Below, one piece after another: positions 52,229 to 61,229 of a DNA stretch of 64,000 bases. Position 1 is the stretch's first letter; every line of letters starts with the position of its first letter. The DNA is taken from positions 2,529,428 through 2,593,427 of the forward strand of contig NZ_PPXW01000001.1 of NCBI RefSeq assembly GCF_021655095.1, given 5' to 3'. Position numbers and translations under genes: made by a program. A model generated the notes under the pieces. That model did no database searches, was not told the origin of the DNA, and saw only the letters and a list, made by a program, of their open reading frames with translations. The stretch comes from Clostridium sp. Cult1. GTDB taxonomy: Bacteria; Bacillota; Clostridia; Tissierellales; Tepidimicrobiaceae.

Positions 52229-52786
52229 ATGATTTCTGCAGGAGATTTTAGAAAAGGAATTACTTTTGAAATGGATGGAGATGTATATCAAATAGTAGAC
52301 TTTCAGCATGTTAAACCAGGGAAAGGTGCTGCTTTCGTTAGGGCAAAAATAAAAAATGTAATGACGGGAACTATAAAGGATTTGACTTTTAACCCTAATG
52401 ATAGATACCCTAAGGCTAGAATTGAAACTAAAGAAATGCAGTATCTATACAATGATGGAACTCTTTATTACTTTATGGATAATGAAACATATGAACAATT
52501 ACCGTTAGAGAAAGAACAGGTGGAGGATGCTATTGTATATATAAAAGAGAATGACAATGCAATTATTCGCTTTTACGAAGGAAGGCCATTCGAAGTAGTT
52601 GCACCTAATTTTGTCGAGTTAGTCGTCGCTCATACTGAACCAGGAGTAAAAGGAGATACAGCTACTGGAGCAACAAAGCCTGCAACTCTTGAAACAGGTG
52701 CTGTTGTAAATGTTCCTTTATTTGTAAATGTTGGTGACAAAATTAAAATAGATACTAGAACAGGTGAGTATTTATCAAGGGCCTAG
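52229..52786 (+). CDS. efp: elongation factor P
   Basis: A 185-residue EF-P that rescues ribosomes stalled at polyproline. The three beta-barrel domains are complete. The tip Lys32 sits in [10 protein letters not shown], and the C-terminal [17 protein letters not shown] is typical. It follows aroQ by 12 bp, a common order in Firmicutes. Confidence 0.97.
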   Translation: MISAGDFRKGITFEMDGDVYQIVDFQHVKPGKGAAFVRAKIKNVMTGTIKDLTFNPNDRYPKARIETKEMQYLYNDGTLYYFMDNETYEQLPLEKEQVEDAIVYIKENDNAIIRFYEGRPFEVVAPNFVELVVAHTEPGVKGDTATGATKPATLETGAVVNVPLFVNVGDKIKIDTRTGEYLSRA

Positions 52787-52823
52787 GGAATAATAAAAAT
52801 ATAAATTTATAGGAGGGATTTAA

Positions 52824-53144
52824 ATGGAATATCTTTACCAAAAAGTATCATATTTGAAAGGATTGGCTGAGGGGCTTAGAATTGAAGAAGAATCAAAGGA
52901 GGGCAAGCTATTATTACATATAATTGATGCCCTAGAAGATTTTGCAGATGTAATAGATGATGTAATTGAAGATTATAGAGATTTAGAACAATATGTAGAA
53001 TATATTGATGAAGATTTAACTGATATTGAAGATGAAATATATGAGATTGATGATGAGGATTACTATCCATATGATGAATTTGATGACGATTATGATTATG
53101 TAGATTTTGATGATGATTTAGATGAAGAATTAGATGAAGAGTAA
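52824..53144 (+). CDS. acidic CD1247-like protein
   Basis: A 106-residue protein. The N-terminus (YLYQKVSYLKGLAEGL) is the domain found in CD1247-type clostridial proteins next to efp. The C-terminal half is almost only Asp, Glu and Tyr. Function unknown. A strong terminator follows. Confidence 0.8.
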   Translation: MEYLYQKVSYLKGLAEGLRIEEESKEGKLLLHIIDALEDFADVIDDVIEDYRDLEQYVEYIDEDLTDIEDEIYEIDDEDYYPYDEFDDDYDYVDFDDDLDEELDEE

Positions 53145-53187
53145 AAAAAAAGACTTAAAACCTTTCTGGTTTTAAGTCTTTTTTTTT
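53143..53187. terminator. bidirectional intrinsic terminator
   Basis: A 13-bp stem AAGACTTAAAACC (53150-53162 region) / GGTTTTAAGTCTT (53168-53180) with T-runs on both strands. It ends the aroK-efp unit ahead of the sporulation operon. Confidence 0.92.
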
Positions 53188-53216
53188 GCATATTATTTTA
53201 GCTTGTTCATATTTAT
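53188..53216 (+). promoter_or_regulatory. candidate sigma-E promoter of spoIIIA
   Basis: GCATATT (53188-53194) and CATATTTAT (53208-53216), 13 bp apart, resemble the sigma-E -35 (ATATT-type) and -10 (CATAnnnT). In B. subtilis the spoIIIA operon is sigma-E dependent in the mother cell. Confidence 0.5.
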
Positions 53217-53236
53217 ATATAAAGGAGGGACATGTT

Positions 53237-54214
53237 ATGGATAAGAAGGAAATTGGAATATATGAAAATGTACTAGAATATATTAGTTTAGAATTAAGCC
53301 GTATACTCAAAAAGATTCCTGACAAATATAAAATATCTGTAGAGGAAATAAGGATTAGATATGGGTCTCCACTTAATATATATTTGAAAAACAATGATTT
53401 TTTCGTTACCAAAGATGGCCAGTTAACTAAAAATCAATATGAAGGAAGATTAGTAGGTAAAAAAGATTTGATAGAAACGTTTCAATTAGTAAGTAATTAT
53501 TCAGTTTATGCTTTTGAAGAAGAAATAAAGAATGGGTTTATTACATTAAGGGGAGGACATAGGGTAGGCATAGGAGGAAAAGTACTATATGGAATAAATG
53601 GTATAGAAACTATTAGAGATATTTCCTCACTAAATATTCGTATTGCAAGAGAAAAAATAGGAGTCTCAGATGAATTAATTAAGTATATTGTAGATTTTTC
53701 CCAAACTATTCATAACACATTAATCATCTCGCCTCCACAATGTGGGAAAACTACTATATTAAGAGATTTAATAAGAATTCTAAGTAATGGCAGTAAGATA
53801 TTAGGAGGAAAAGGGTTAAAGGTAGGAATAATAGATGAAAGATCAGAATTGGCGGGAATGTATAATGGAATGCCACAATTTAAAATTGGTTTAAGGACAG
53901 ATGTATTAGATGGTTGCAATAAGAAGGATGGTACTACTATGCTAATAAGAGCAATGTCCCCAGAAATAATAGCCATGGACGAAATCGGAAGTATTTATGA
54001 TGTGGAAGCAATCCATGAAGCACTAAAAGCAGGAGTGAAGATTATTGCCACAATCCATGGTAATACACTAGAGGATTTACTTTCAAAGAAAAGTTTAAAG
54101 GTGTTAATTGATGATAAGATTTTTAAAAGATATGTTTTTTTAGATAATTCTAAGGGTGTAGGTACTATTAGGGATATTATTGAAGGAGATTCCTTTACAT
54201 CAATAATTAATTAA
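53237..54214 (+). CDS. spoIIIAA: stage III sporulation protein AA (ATPase)
   Basis: A 325-residue secretion-type ATPase of the mother-cell channel that feeds the engulfed forespore. Walker A is SPPQCGKT (165-172), followed by VGIIDERSELAGMYNG and EIIAMDEIG. ATG 53237 follows AAAGGAGGG. Confidence 0.96.
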   Translation: MDKKEIGIYENVLEYISLELSRILKKIPDKYKISVEEIRIRYGSPLNIYLKNNDFFVTKDGQLTKNQYEGRLVGKKDLIETFQLVSNYSVYAFEEEIKNGFITLRGGHRVGIGGKVLYGINGIETIRDISSLNIRIAREKIGVSDELIKYIVDFSQTIHNTLIISPPQCGKTTILRDLIRILSNGSKILGGKGLKVGIIDERSELAGMYNGMPQFKIGLRTDVLDGCNKKDGTTMLIRAMSPEIIAMDEIGSIYDVEAIHEALKAGVKIIATIHGNTLEDLLSKKSLKVLIDDKIFKRYVFLDNSKGVGTIRDIIEGDSFTSIIN

Positions 54215-54228
54215 AAGGAAGGGATAAT

Positions 54229-54753
54229 ATGGGATTATTAAAACTTATGGGGGGACTGCTGATTATTCTTTCAACCACCCTAATGGGATTTTATTATGGA
54301 AGTAGATTTTCTAATAGGTTTAATAATTTAATATATTTAGAACAATGTTTAAAAATTTTAGAGACAGAAATTGTTTATGGGGCTATTCCATTACCAGAAG
54401 CCTTAAGCAATGTTTATAGTAAAGGTAATAAAAAAGTATCTTTTATATTTGAAGAAATTAGAAAAAACCTATTAAATAATAAAAGGGGAGATATATTTAA
54501 TAGTTTTTTGAGTGTAGTTGATTTACTGAAAGATAGATTAAATCTGAAAGATGAGGATATAGAAATTTTCTTGTCCTTAGGAAGAGTGCTAGGGTCTTCT
54601 GATAGACAAGACCAAGAGAAAAACTTTAAATATATATTTAATCAAATTACCTTGCTTCAAAAAGAAGCCAAATTAGAAAAAGATAAGAATGAAAGAATGT
54701 ACAAAAATTTAGGGGTACTTACTGGAATCACTATTGTAATAATACTGTTATAG
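54229..54753 (+). CDS. spoIIIAB: stage III sporulation protein AB
   Basis: A 174-residue protein related to GspF. One N-terminal helix (LKLMGGLLIILSTTLMGFYYG), a helical domain (LEQCLKILETEIVYGAIPLPEAL) and a C-terminal helix (LGVLTGITIVIILL) are seen. It serves as the platform of the channel. Confidence 0.95.
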   Translation: MGLLKLMGGLLIILSTTLMGFYYGSRFSNRFNNLIYLEQCLKILETEIVYGAIPLPEALSNVYSKGNKKVSFIFEEIRKNLLNNKRGDIFNSFLSVVDLLKDRLNLKDEDIEIFLSLGRVLGSSDRQDQEKNFKYIFNQITLLQKEAKLEKDKNERMYKNLGVLTGITIVIILL

Positions 54754-54766
54754 AGGAGAGAAAAAT

Positions 54767-54964
54767 ATGAATATAGATTTAGTATTTAAAATAGCGAGTA
54801 TAGGAATATTACTAGGGGTTCTTCATACCGTTTTAGATAAAGCGGGTAAAGAAGAGTTTGCTTATATCACTACGTTAGTTGGAGTTGTCATAGTTTTTAG
54901 TATGGTTATAGGGCTAATATCTAAATTATTTGACAATATAAAAACTTTATTTCAGCTTTATTAA
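54767..54964 (+). CDS. spoIIIAC: stage III sporulation protein AC
   Basis: A 65-residue membrane protein with two helices (LVFKIASIGILLGVLHTVL and YITTLVGVVIVFSMVIGLI), the normal SpoIIIAC length. Confidence 0.95.
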   Translation: MNIDLVFKIASIGILLGVLHTVLDKAGKEEFAYITTLVGVVIVFSMVIGLISKLFDNIKTLFQLY

Positions 54965-54979
54965 TTGGGAAGTGATATT

Positions 54980-55369
54980 ATGATAATTTTACAAATTGTT
55001 GGTATTGGAATTGTATCAACAATACTAGCAGTATTAGTAAGGAAAACTATTGGATCTGAATTTGCTATTTTTATTAGTTTAGTTACAGGAATAATTATAT
55101 TTTTTATGGTTATGGACAAATTGGTGTATGTAGTTGATACATTAAGTCAGTTAGCTAAAAATACAAGCCTTGAATTTACATATTTTTCAACTATATTGAA
55201 AATTATTGGAATAGCATACATAGTGGAATTTGGTGCTCAAATATCTAAGGATGCAGGTGAAGAAGCCATAGCATCAAAAATTGAATTAGGTGGGAAAATA
55301 ATTATGATGGTACTAGCAATACCAATTTTACTAGCTCTGATGGAATTAATAATAAAAATACTTCCCTAA
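54980..55369 (+). CDS. spoIIIAD: stage III sporulation protein AD
   Basis: A 129-residue membrane protein with four helices, beginning IILQIVGIGIVSTILAVLVRKT. ATG 54980 follows GGGAAGTGAT. It shares its fold with SpoIIIAC plus an added C-terminal part. Confidence 0.95.
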   Translation: MIILQIVGIGIVSTILAVLVRKTIGSEFAIFISLVTGIIIFFMVMDKLVYVVDTLSQLAKNTSLEFTYFSTILKIIGIAYIVEFGAQISKDAGEEAIASKIELGGKIIMMVLAIPILLALMELIIKILP

Positions 55370-55380
55370 AGGTGAATAAG

Positions 55381-56571
55381 ATGGATAAGAAAAAAAGGAT
55401 AATACTTACAATAATATTTTTAATGATAATATATTCTTCAATTTCTTTTGCTGAAAAAACTGGAGAAGAAAATACTAGTATAACAGATATATTTCTGCAA
55501 GAACAATTGAATAGTTTAAATATAACTGAATTGGAACTTATATTAGAAGATATATTGAGAGGAAATGAAGGTTTTTTCCCTGAGATAAACATAAAAGAAA
55601 GCATTAAGTCTATAGTAAAAGGCGAAAACAAACTAGAAATAAATCAAATTAAAGATGGAGTAATCAACGTTTTTTTTAATGAAATATTAAACAATTTAAG
55701 CTTAATTTCTCAAATACTCATTATAACCGTTTCGTGTTCGGTTCTAACTAATTTACAAAGTACTTTTGAAAAAGATACGGTAGCACAATTAGCTCATTAT
55801 GCATGCTATATAATAATGGCTATGCTAATGATAAATAGCTTTATGTTGGCTTTAGACTTAGGTAAGAAAACTGTAGTACAAATGGTTAATTTTATGCAAG
55901 TAATACTACCTATATTATTGACTTTACTAATTGCAATAGGAGGGCCAAGCACTAAGTTGATTTTTCATCCTATGATAATAGGCGTAATAAATATTATCGG
56001 CTCTCTTATTAAAAACCTAATATTTCCACTAATATTTTTTACCTTTATTATTGGAGTGATAAGTAATATATCAAATAAAATACAGTTTTCAAAGCTTTCT
56101 GAATTAATGCGTCAAACAATTATTGTATTAATCAGTGCTTCTTTTACTGTTTTCATTGGAATAATTACTATGTATGGTATAGGTGCAAATATAGATGGAG
56201 TTACTATTAGAACTGCTAAGTTTGCTGTAGATAGTTTTGTACCAATAATAGGCAAATTCCTTTCAGATGCTGTAGAAGCTGTAGTTGGTTGTTCGGCTAT
56301 ATTAAAAAATGGGATAGGAATGATCGGTTTAGTTGCTTTATTCTTTATTTGTATTGTTCCTGCCATAAAAATAATAATAATTATTTTTACCTATAAGGCT
56401 ATATCTGCATTGGTAGAGCCAATTTCATCAATAAATATTTCTAGTTGTTTTAATGAAGTTTCTAAGTCCTTATTATTAATATTAGTAGGAATGCTTTCTG
56501 TAGCAACAATGTTCTTTATAACCATAACGGTTATAGTCGAAGCTGGAAATGCTACCATTATGTTAAGGTAG
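55381..56571 (+). CDS. spoIIIAE: stage III sporulation protein AE
   Basis: A 396-residue multi-span membrane protein with an N-terminal signal sequence (RIILTIIFLMIIYSSISFAE). Seven or more hydrophobic helices follow. FAVDSFVPIIGKFLSDAVEAVVGC is a family landmark. ATG 55381 is preferred over GTG 55372 because AAAGGTGA then lies at proper distance. Confidence 0.95.
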   Translation: MDKKKRIILTIIFLMIIYSSISFAEKTGEENTSITDIFLQEQLNSLNITELELILEDILRGNEGFFPEINIKESIKSIVKGENKLEINQIKDGVINVFFNEILNNLSLISQILIITVSCSVLTNLQSTFEKDTVAQLAHYACYIIMAMLMINSFMLALDLGKKTVVQMVNFMQVILPILLTLLIAIGGPSTKLIFHPMIIGVINIIGSLIKNLIFPLIFFTFIIGVISNISNKIQFSKLSELMRQTIIVLISASFTVFIGIITMYGIGANIDGVTIRTAKFAVDSFVPIIGKFLSDAVEAVVGCSAILKNGIGMIGLVALFFICIVPAIKIIIIIFTYKAISALVEPISSINISSCFNEVSKSLLLILVGMLSVATMFFITITVIVEAGNATIMLR

Positions 56572-56623
56572 GTGATTATATGGGGTAGTAGAGTTTTTAA
56601 AAGCCTGGGTAAAAGATATTGCA

Positions 56624-57217
56624 ATGATATTTGTACTGATTTCTATTATGGAAATAGTATTACCTAGTAATAACATGAAAAAATATATAGATATGGTAAC
56701 AGGACTTTTAGTAATAATTGTTATTATAACACCTTTTGTGAAATTGTTTAATAAGGATTTCCAACTGGATAAAAAGGTATTTATAAATACTATGGAGCAA
56801 GTAAAACTTGAAAAGAAAAATGATATTGAATTAGCATCATTACATGAAGAGCAGATAAAGGATATGTATATTAACAAGCTAAAGGATGAAATAAGAGGAC
56901 TTGTCCATGAAGCAACAGAATATAGAGTTTCAGAAATTAGAATATCAATATATGAAGGTGAAGATAATTATGGTGAAATTAAAGATATCCATATAGTATT
57001 AGATGATGATAATATGGAGAAATTGCCTAAAGATTCTATTCCTGCAGTTGGAATTGAAGAAATTAGGATTGATGGTGAGGTGAAAGAATCAGCTGAACTA
57101 CATGAATTAGAAAATAGTAATGAAATAATAGATGCTATTTATAAAAATTATAATATCTCAAAAGAAAACATAAGGGTTTTTTTAAATACTCCAAGGGAAG
57201 GTGAAAAAGGTGGATAA
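56624..57217 (+). CDS. spoIIIAF: stage III sporulation protein AF, start apparently frameshifted
   Basis: The product has SpoIIIAF features: two N-terminal helices (IFVLISIMEIVLPS; MVTGLLVIIVIITPF) and a C-terminal domain. The frame is open upstream from 56576 and reads VVEFLKAWVKDIAM, which matches the family N-terminus, yet has no start codon. The well placed ATG at 56580 (AGGTGAT before it) reads ATG GGG TAG. One additional G in the G4 run would restore MGVVEFLKAWVKD. This is a real mutation or a homopolymer sequencing error; ATG 56624 lacks an RBS. Confidence 0.85.
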   Translation: MIFVLISIMEIVLPSNNMKKYIDMVTGLLVIIVIITPFVKLFNKDFQLDKKVFINTMEQVKLEKKNDIELASLHEEQIKDMYINKLKDEIRGLVHEATEYRVSEIRISIYEGEDNYGEIKDIHIVLDDDNMEKLPKDSIPAVGIEEIRIDGEVKESAELHELENSNEIIDAIYKNYNISKENIRVFLNTPREGEKGG

Positions 57218-57791
57218 ATTTTTTGATTGGATTAAGAAATATTTAGAAAAAGTAAATAATAAGGAATTAATGAGGAATTTATTCATAATATTAATTATTG
57301 GAATCATACTTATTATAATAGCTGACATTTTTATCAAAGAAAAAAAAGGGGTAAATCAGAATTTGAAGTTAGAAAATGAAGTTAAAAATCCTACTAATAC
57401 TGAAACAGACTACGGAACTGTTTTAGAGAATAAACTTGAGGATGTATTAAGTCAGTTAAAGGGGGTAGGTTCAGTTAAGGTAATGATTACCTTAGAAGAT
57501 ACTATAGAGAAAATTCCTGCTTTTAATACTACCAAAAACAATGAAACTACCAATGAATTAGATTCTCAAGGTGGTACTAGAGAAATCATTAGAGAGGATA
57601 CAACTATTCAAGTTGTTACAGGTAGTGAAGGTTCTTTGATAGTTTTAAAAGAGATAAAGCCAACCATTAAAGGAGTAATAGTAATAGCTGAAGGAGCAGA
57701 GGATTTAGAAGTAAAAGAAAGATTATATGAAGCAGTTAAAACGGTGCTGGGGATATCTGGAAGCAAGGTGGAAGTTTATGCTAGTAAATAG
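57210..57791 (+). CDS. spoIIIAG: stage III sporulation protein AG
   Basis: A 193-residue protein with one membrane helix (LFIILIIGIILIIIADIFI) and a C-terminal ring-building domain (LEDVLSQLKGVGSVKVMITLED; GVIVIAEGAEDLEVKERLYEAVKTVLGI). SpoIIIAG forms the large ring of the channel. GTG 57210 has AAGG 8 nt away; GTG 57201 is possible. Confidence 0.94.
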   Translation: MDKFFDWIKKYLEKVNNKELMRNLFIILIIGIILIIIADIFIKEKKGVNQNLKLENEVKNPTNTETDYGTVLENKLEDVLSQLKGVGSVKVMITLEDTIEKIPAFNTTKNNETTNELDSQGGTREIIREDTTIQVVTGSEGSLIVLKEIKPTIKGVIVIAEGAEDLEVKERLYEAVKTVLGISGSKVEVYASK

Positions 57792-57803
57792 GAGGGATGA
57801 ATA

Positions 57804-58466
57804 ATGTTATCTATTAAAAAACCAGCAATAATATTTGTGTTGATAGTACTATTAATTTTTACAGGCTATATTAACCATAATCTAACAAAGCAAGCTTTAT
57901 CAAAAGTTTCAAACGATTATCAAAAACATGAGGAAATGGAATTAGCTAAAGGAAACTATTTAGATGATAAGGATTTAGTCCCTGCGATATCTGAAGGAGA
58001 TGAAAAAGATGAGATGGAGATTTTAGATACAAAAAATTTCGAAGATATAGAAGAAATGACTAAAAATACTGAAGAAAATATACAAGAGGCTATTAATAGA
58101 GAAGATAGTTTAAGGTCTAAAAATTATTATATTGAGCAAAGACTATCAAGGGACAAACTAAGGGCAGGACTAATCGATAGATTGAATGAAATTGTTAATA
58201 ATGACAATACTAATGAGGAAATGAGAACTGAAGCTCAGAAAAAGATTATGAAAATAGGGGAACTTTCAGAGAAGGAATTAGTTGTGGAAGGCTTGATAAA
58301 AGCCAAAGGATTTGATGATGTATTAATTTTTCTTACAGATGAAAGTGCAAAAGTAGTCGTATCTACAGAAGAACTTAATGAGCAAGATGTAGTAAAGATT
58401 TTAGATGTTGTAATGACTGAAACGGATTTAGAAGCATCAAATATAAAAATCATGAAAAAGAATTAG
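57804..58466 (+). CDS. spoIIIAH: stage III sporulation protein AH
   Basis: A 220-residue membrane protein with an N-terminal helix (PAIIFVLIVLLIFTGYI), an acidic helical region, and a C-terminal ring-building motif (EKELVVEGLIKAKGFDDVLIFLTDES...VKILDVVMTETDLE). Its partner is forespore SpoIIQ. It ends the complete spoIIIAA-AH set. Confidence 0.94.
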   Translation: MLSIKKPAIIFVLIVLLIFTGYINHNLTKQALSKVSNDYQKHEEMELAKGNYLDDKDLVPAISEGDEKDEMEILDTKNFEDIEEMTKNTEENIQEAINREDSLRSKNYYIEQRLSRDKLRAGLIDRLNEIVNNDNTNEEMRTEAQKKIMKIGELSEKELVVEGLIKAKGFDDVLIFLTDESAKVVVSTEELNEQDVVKILDVVMTETDLEASNIKIMKKN

Positions 58467-58472
58467 AATTGA

Positions 58473-58501
58473 TTGTAAAAAACTTAACCCTCTGATATAA
58501 T
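58473..58501 (+). promoter_or_regulatory. promoter for asp23-amaP
   Basis: TTGTAA (58473-58478), 17 bp and TATAAT (58496-58501), with TG just before the -10. It lies right after spoIIIAH and gives asp23 its own vegetative transcription. Confidence 0.75.
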
Positions 58502-58538
58502 AACTCTAAGGACTTTCAGATAATGGGAGGTGTCTAAG

Positions 58539-58937
58539 GTGACGGAGTTTTCAAGTGAAGAAAATATAAAATATGGTACAGTAAAAATTGCTAATGAAGT
58601 TGTGGCTATTATAGCAGGTTTAGCTGCTACTGAAGTAGATGGTGTAACAAGTATGAGTGGAGGTCTTACTGGCGATATTACAGAAATGCTAGGTATGAAA
58701 AACCTGTCTAAGGGTGTGAAGGTTGAAGTTGGTGAAAAGGAAGCAGCAATAGATATCTTTTTAATTGTAGACTATGGTTCTAAAATATCTGAGGTTGCAA
58801 CCAAAGTTCAACATAATGTTAAGGAAACAGTTGAAACTATGACCGGGCTAAATGTAGTAGAAGTAAATGTTAACGTTCAGGGTGTAAACATACCTAAAGA
58901 AGAACCTAAAGTTGAGAATGAACCAAGAGTAAAATAG
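58539..58937 (+). CDS. asp23: Asp23/Gls24 family envelope stress protein
   Basis: A 132-residue protein (KYGTVKIANEVVAIIAGLAATEVDGVTSMSGG; HNVKETVETMTGLNVVEVNVNVQGV), the Asp23 fold. It is anchored at the membrane by AmaP. GTG 58539 has GGGAGG at 8 nt; GTG 58530 overlaps it. Confidence 0.93.
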   Translation: MTEFSSEENIKYGTVKIANEVVAIIAGLAATEVDGVTSMSGGLTGDITEMLGMKNLSKGVKVEVGEKEAAIDIFLIVDYGSKISEVATKVQHNVKETVETMTGLNVVEVNVNVQGVNIPKEEPKVENEPRVK

Positions 58938-58942
58938 TATAT

Positions 58943-58971
58943 TTACCCTCTGGAAACCAGAGGGTAATTTT
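58943..58971 (+). terminator. terminator between asp23 and amaP
   Basis: An 11-bp stem TTACCCTCTGG / CCAGAGGGTAA with AAA loop, then TTTTAAAT. It likely sets a higher level of asp23 than of its membrane anchor. Confidence 0.8.
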
Positions 58972-58999
58972 AAATATATTTTAGGAGGATGAATCAATT

Positions 59000-59548
59000 A
59001 TGAGTATAATTGATAGGATTATATTAACCATATTATCTATTTGTTTAATTATCATCTCAATAACTATGATATTATTTCCTTTTGAACAGTTGGAATTTCT
59101 ATCTACAGATAGGATTAATTTTTATTTAGAAGGTATAAAAGGTAATTATATATATGTTGGGATAGGACTTGCTCTACTATTATTAAGCCTAAGAACTTTT
59201 ATAATAGGGGTTAAAACAGAAAATGAGAAATTACGAATGACATATTTAATACAACGTACAGACTATGGAGAAATAAACATCTCTTCCGAAACTATTGTGG
59301 GATTAGTTGAAAACATATCTAGCAAATTTACTGGTATAAAAAACATTGTAACAAAGGTTAATATAATAGAAGGCCAGATATTTATTGATTTAAAAGGGGA
59401 AGTTTATCCCGAAATAAATATTCCTGAAACAACTAAGGAACTTCAGAATAAAGTTAAGGAACATGTAGAAAACTGTACAGGAGTAAATGTTAATGAAATC
59501 AAAGTAATTATTAGTAATATCACTACACCTATTAGGAATGTAAAATGA
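59000..59548 (+). CDS. amaP: Asp23 membrane anchor AmaP
   Basis: A 182-residue protein with two membrane helices (ILTILSICLIIISITMILF and YIYVGIGLALLLLSLRTFII) and a C-terminal Asp23-like domain (GLVENISSKFTGIKNIVTKVNI). It follows asp23 directly. Confidence 0.88.
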   Translation: MSIIDRIILTILSICLIIISITMILFPFEQLEFLSTDRINFYLEGIKGNYIYVGIGLALLLLSLRTFIIGVKTENEKLRMTYLIQRTDYGEINISSETIVGLVENISSKFTGIKNIVTKVNIIEGQIFIDLKGEVYPEINIPETTKELQNKVKEHVENCTGVNVNEIKVIISNITTPIRNVK

Positions 59549-59567
59549 TGATTGAGGTGTTTGAAAA

Positions 59568-59804
59568 TTGATTAGAGAACTCTTTGAAGAAATAATTAAT
59601 TATATTAAGGACAACAAAAGGAAAACCTTAGGTGGTTTTATTGGGCTATTAATTGGTATACTAATACTTGTCATTGGATTTTTTAAAACTATATTTATAG
59701 CTTTATGCACTTGGCTTGGATATTATCTTGGTAGTAAATCTTACAGTGAAGAAGATTTAAAGAAATTCATAGATAGATTATTTTCTCCATCAAAGAGAAT
59801 GTAA
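59568..59804 (+). CDS. DUF2273 small membrane protein
   Basis: A 78-residue protein with a Gly-rich hydrophobic pair of helices (LGGFIGLLIGILILVIGFFKTIFIALCTWLGYYLGS). DUF2273 genes accompany asp23/amaP in Firmicutes. TTG 59568 follows GAGGTG. Confidence 0.88.
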   Translation: MIRELFEEIINYIKDNKRKTLGGFIGLLIGILILVIGFFKTIFIALCTWLGYYLGSKSYSEEDLKKFIDRLFSPSKRM

Positions 59805-59858
59805 TTTAACAATGAATAAAACTATACTAATAAATGAAATGTATTAGGGAGGACAAAA

Positions 59859-60269
59859 ATGGGTAGAAGATATGCTAGGGAATCAACAATGAAATTGCTA
59901 TATCAAATGGAAATGAATTCTGACTTTTCTGATGAAATCGTTAATATATTTTTTGAAAGTAATAATTTTAGCATAAGCGAGAAAGAATACGTTGAAGATG
60001 CTATATATACAATAATTAGTAATTTAAAAGAGATAGATCAGCATATTATGGAAAATATTGAAGGATGGAAATTACATAGATTAGCACGAATAGATTTATG
60101 TATTCTAAGAATAGCTATTTATGAGATAATTTATAGAGAAGATATACCCGTTGAAGTATCAATTAATGAAGCTATAGAAGTTGCAAAAATCTACAGTACC
60201 GATGAATCTTCAAAGTTCATCAACGGAGTACTAGGTGGATTTGTAAGAAGAAGGGATAAAAATGAGTAA
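59859..60269 (+). CDS. nusB: transcription antitermination factor NusB
   Basis: A 136-residue all-helical RNA-binding protein (RYARESTMKLLYQMEMN; LHRLARIDLCILRIAIYEI; EVSINEAIEVAKIYSTDESSKFINGVLG). It acts with NusE at boxA in rRNA operons. GGGAGG precedes the ATG. Confidence 0.96.
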   Translation: MGRRYARESTMKLLYQMEMNSDFSDEIVNIFFESNNFSISEKEYVEDAIYTIISNLKEIDQHIMENIEGWKLHRLARIDLCILRIAIYEIIYREDIPVEVSINEAIEVAKIYSTDESSKFINGVLGGFVRRRDKNE

Positions 60270-61224
60270 TAAGTATTATGTAGGCATTGATACATCCGCG
60301 TATACAACATCTTTAGCTGTAATCGATGATGAAGATAATATTATTTTGGATTTGAGAAAGGTATTGGAAGTAAAAAAAGGACAAAAGGGATTAAGACAAC
60401 AGGAAGCTATTTTTCAACATATCAATAATTTACCTTTATTAATAGAAGAAATGGTAATGAAAATTGATATTGGAAAAATTGATACTATTTCTTGTAGTAA
60501 TAAACCTAGAAATATTGAAGGATCATATATGCCTGTTTTTATAGCTGGTAAAGGACAGGCTTTTATTTTATCTAAAATACTAGGAGTTAAATATAGGGAA
60601 TATAGTCATCAAGAAGGACATATCGGTGCTGGAATCATATATAATCAGCTTAAAAATTCTGATGAATTTTTAACTATTCATATTTCTGGGGGTACAACAG
60701 AATTACTTTTAGTAAATAATAAACAAAACCAATTGTCTATTGAAATTATTGGTGGAACTTTAGATCTAAGTTTAGGGCAATTAATTGATAGAATTGGAGT
60801 AGAATTAGGACTATCTTTTCCCTGTGGTCAAGAAATGGATAAAATATCTAGAAGAGGAAATGTATTAAGTTTGAATATACCTATTAGTATAAAGGAAAAA
60901 ACTTGGTTTAATTTGTCGGGTTTAGAAAATTATTTTAAAAAATTGATAAAAACCTATTCTTACTCTAGAGAAGATATTTTAGCCACCTTGTTTCATACCA
61001 TATCAAAATTAATCTACAGAGCTATCGTTAATAGTTGTATTGAGTATAATTTAGACAGTATATTAATTACTGGTGGTGTATCAGCTAATAGAATTCTAAG
61101 ATTATATCTAAATAATAACTTAATGGAGAAAAAAATAAATCCTTATTTTACTAATGTTGAATTATGCACAGATAATGGTATTGGAATAGCATTTATGGGT
61201 AAAGAGAAAATATCTAGTAGGTGA
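60262..61224 (+). CDS. TsaD-like (Kae1/Gcp family) paralogue
   Basis: A 320-residue ASKHA protein. GIDTSAYTTSLAVID, the metal motif H116-x3-H120 (SHQEGH), SGGTTELLLV and CTDNGIGIAFMG match the TsaD t6A synthase fold. The genuine TsaD usually sits with tsaB/tsaE elsewhere; a Kae1-like gene beside nusB is common in Clostridia. It overlaps nusB by 8 bp. Whether it modifies tRNA or does something else is open. Confidence 0.82.
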   Translation: MSNKYYVGIDTSAYTTSLAVIDDEDNIILDLRKVLEVKKGQKGLRQQEAIFQHINNLPLLIEEMVMKIDIGKIDTISCSNKPRNIEGSYMPVFIAGKGQAFILSKILGVKYREYSHQEGHIGAGIIYNQLKNSDEFLTIHISGGTTELLLVNNKQNQLSIEIIGGTLDLSLGQLIDRIGVELGLSFPCGQEMDKISRRGNVLSLNIPISIKEKTWFNLSGLENYFKKLIKTYSYSREDILATLFHTISKLIYRAIVNSCIEYNLDSILITGGVSANRILRLYLNNNLMEKKINPYFTNVELCTDNGIGIAFMGKEKISSR

Positions 61225-61229
61225 TTAAT

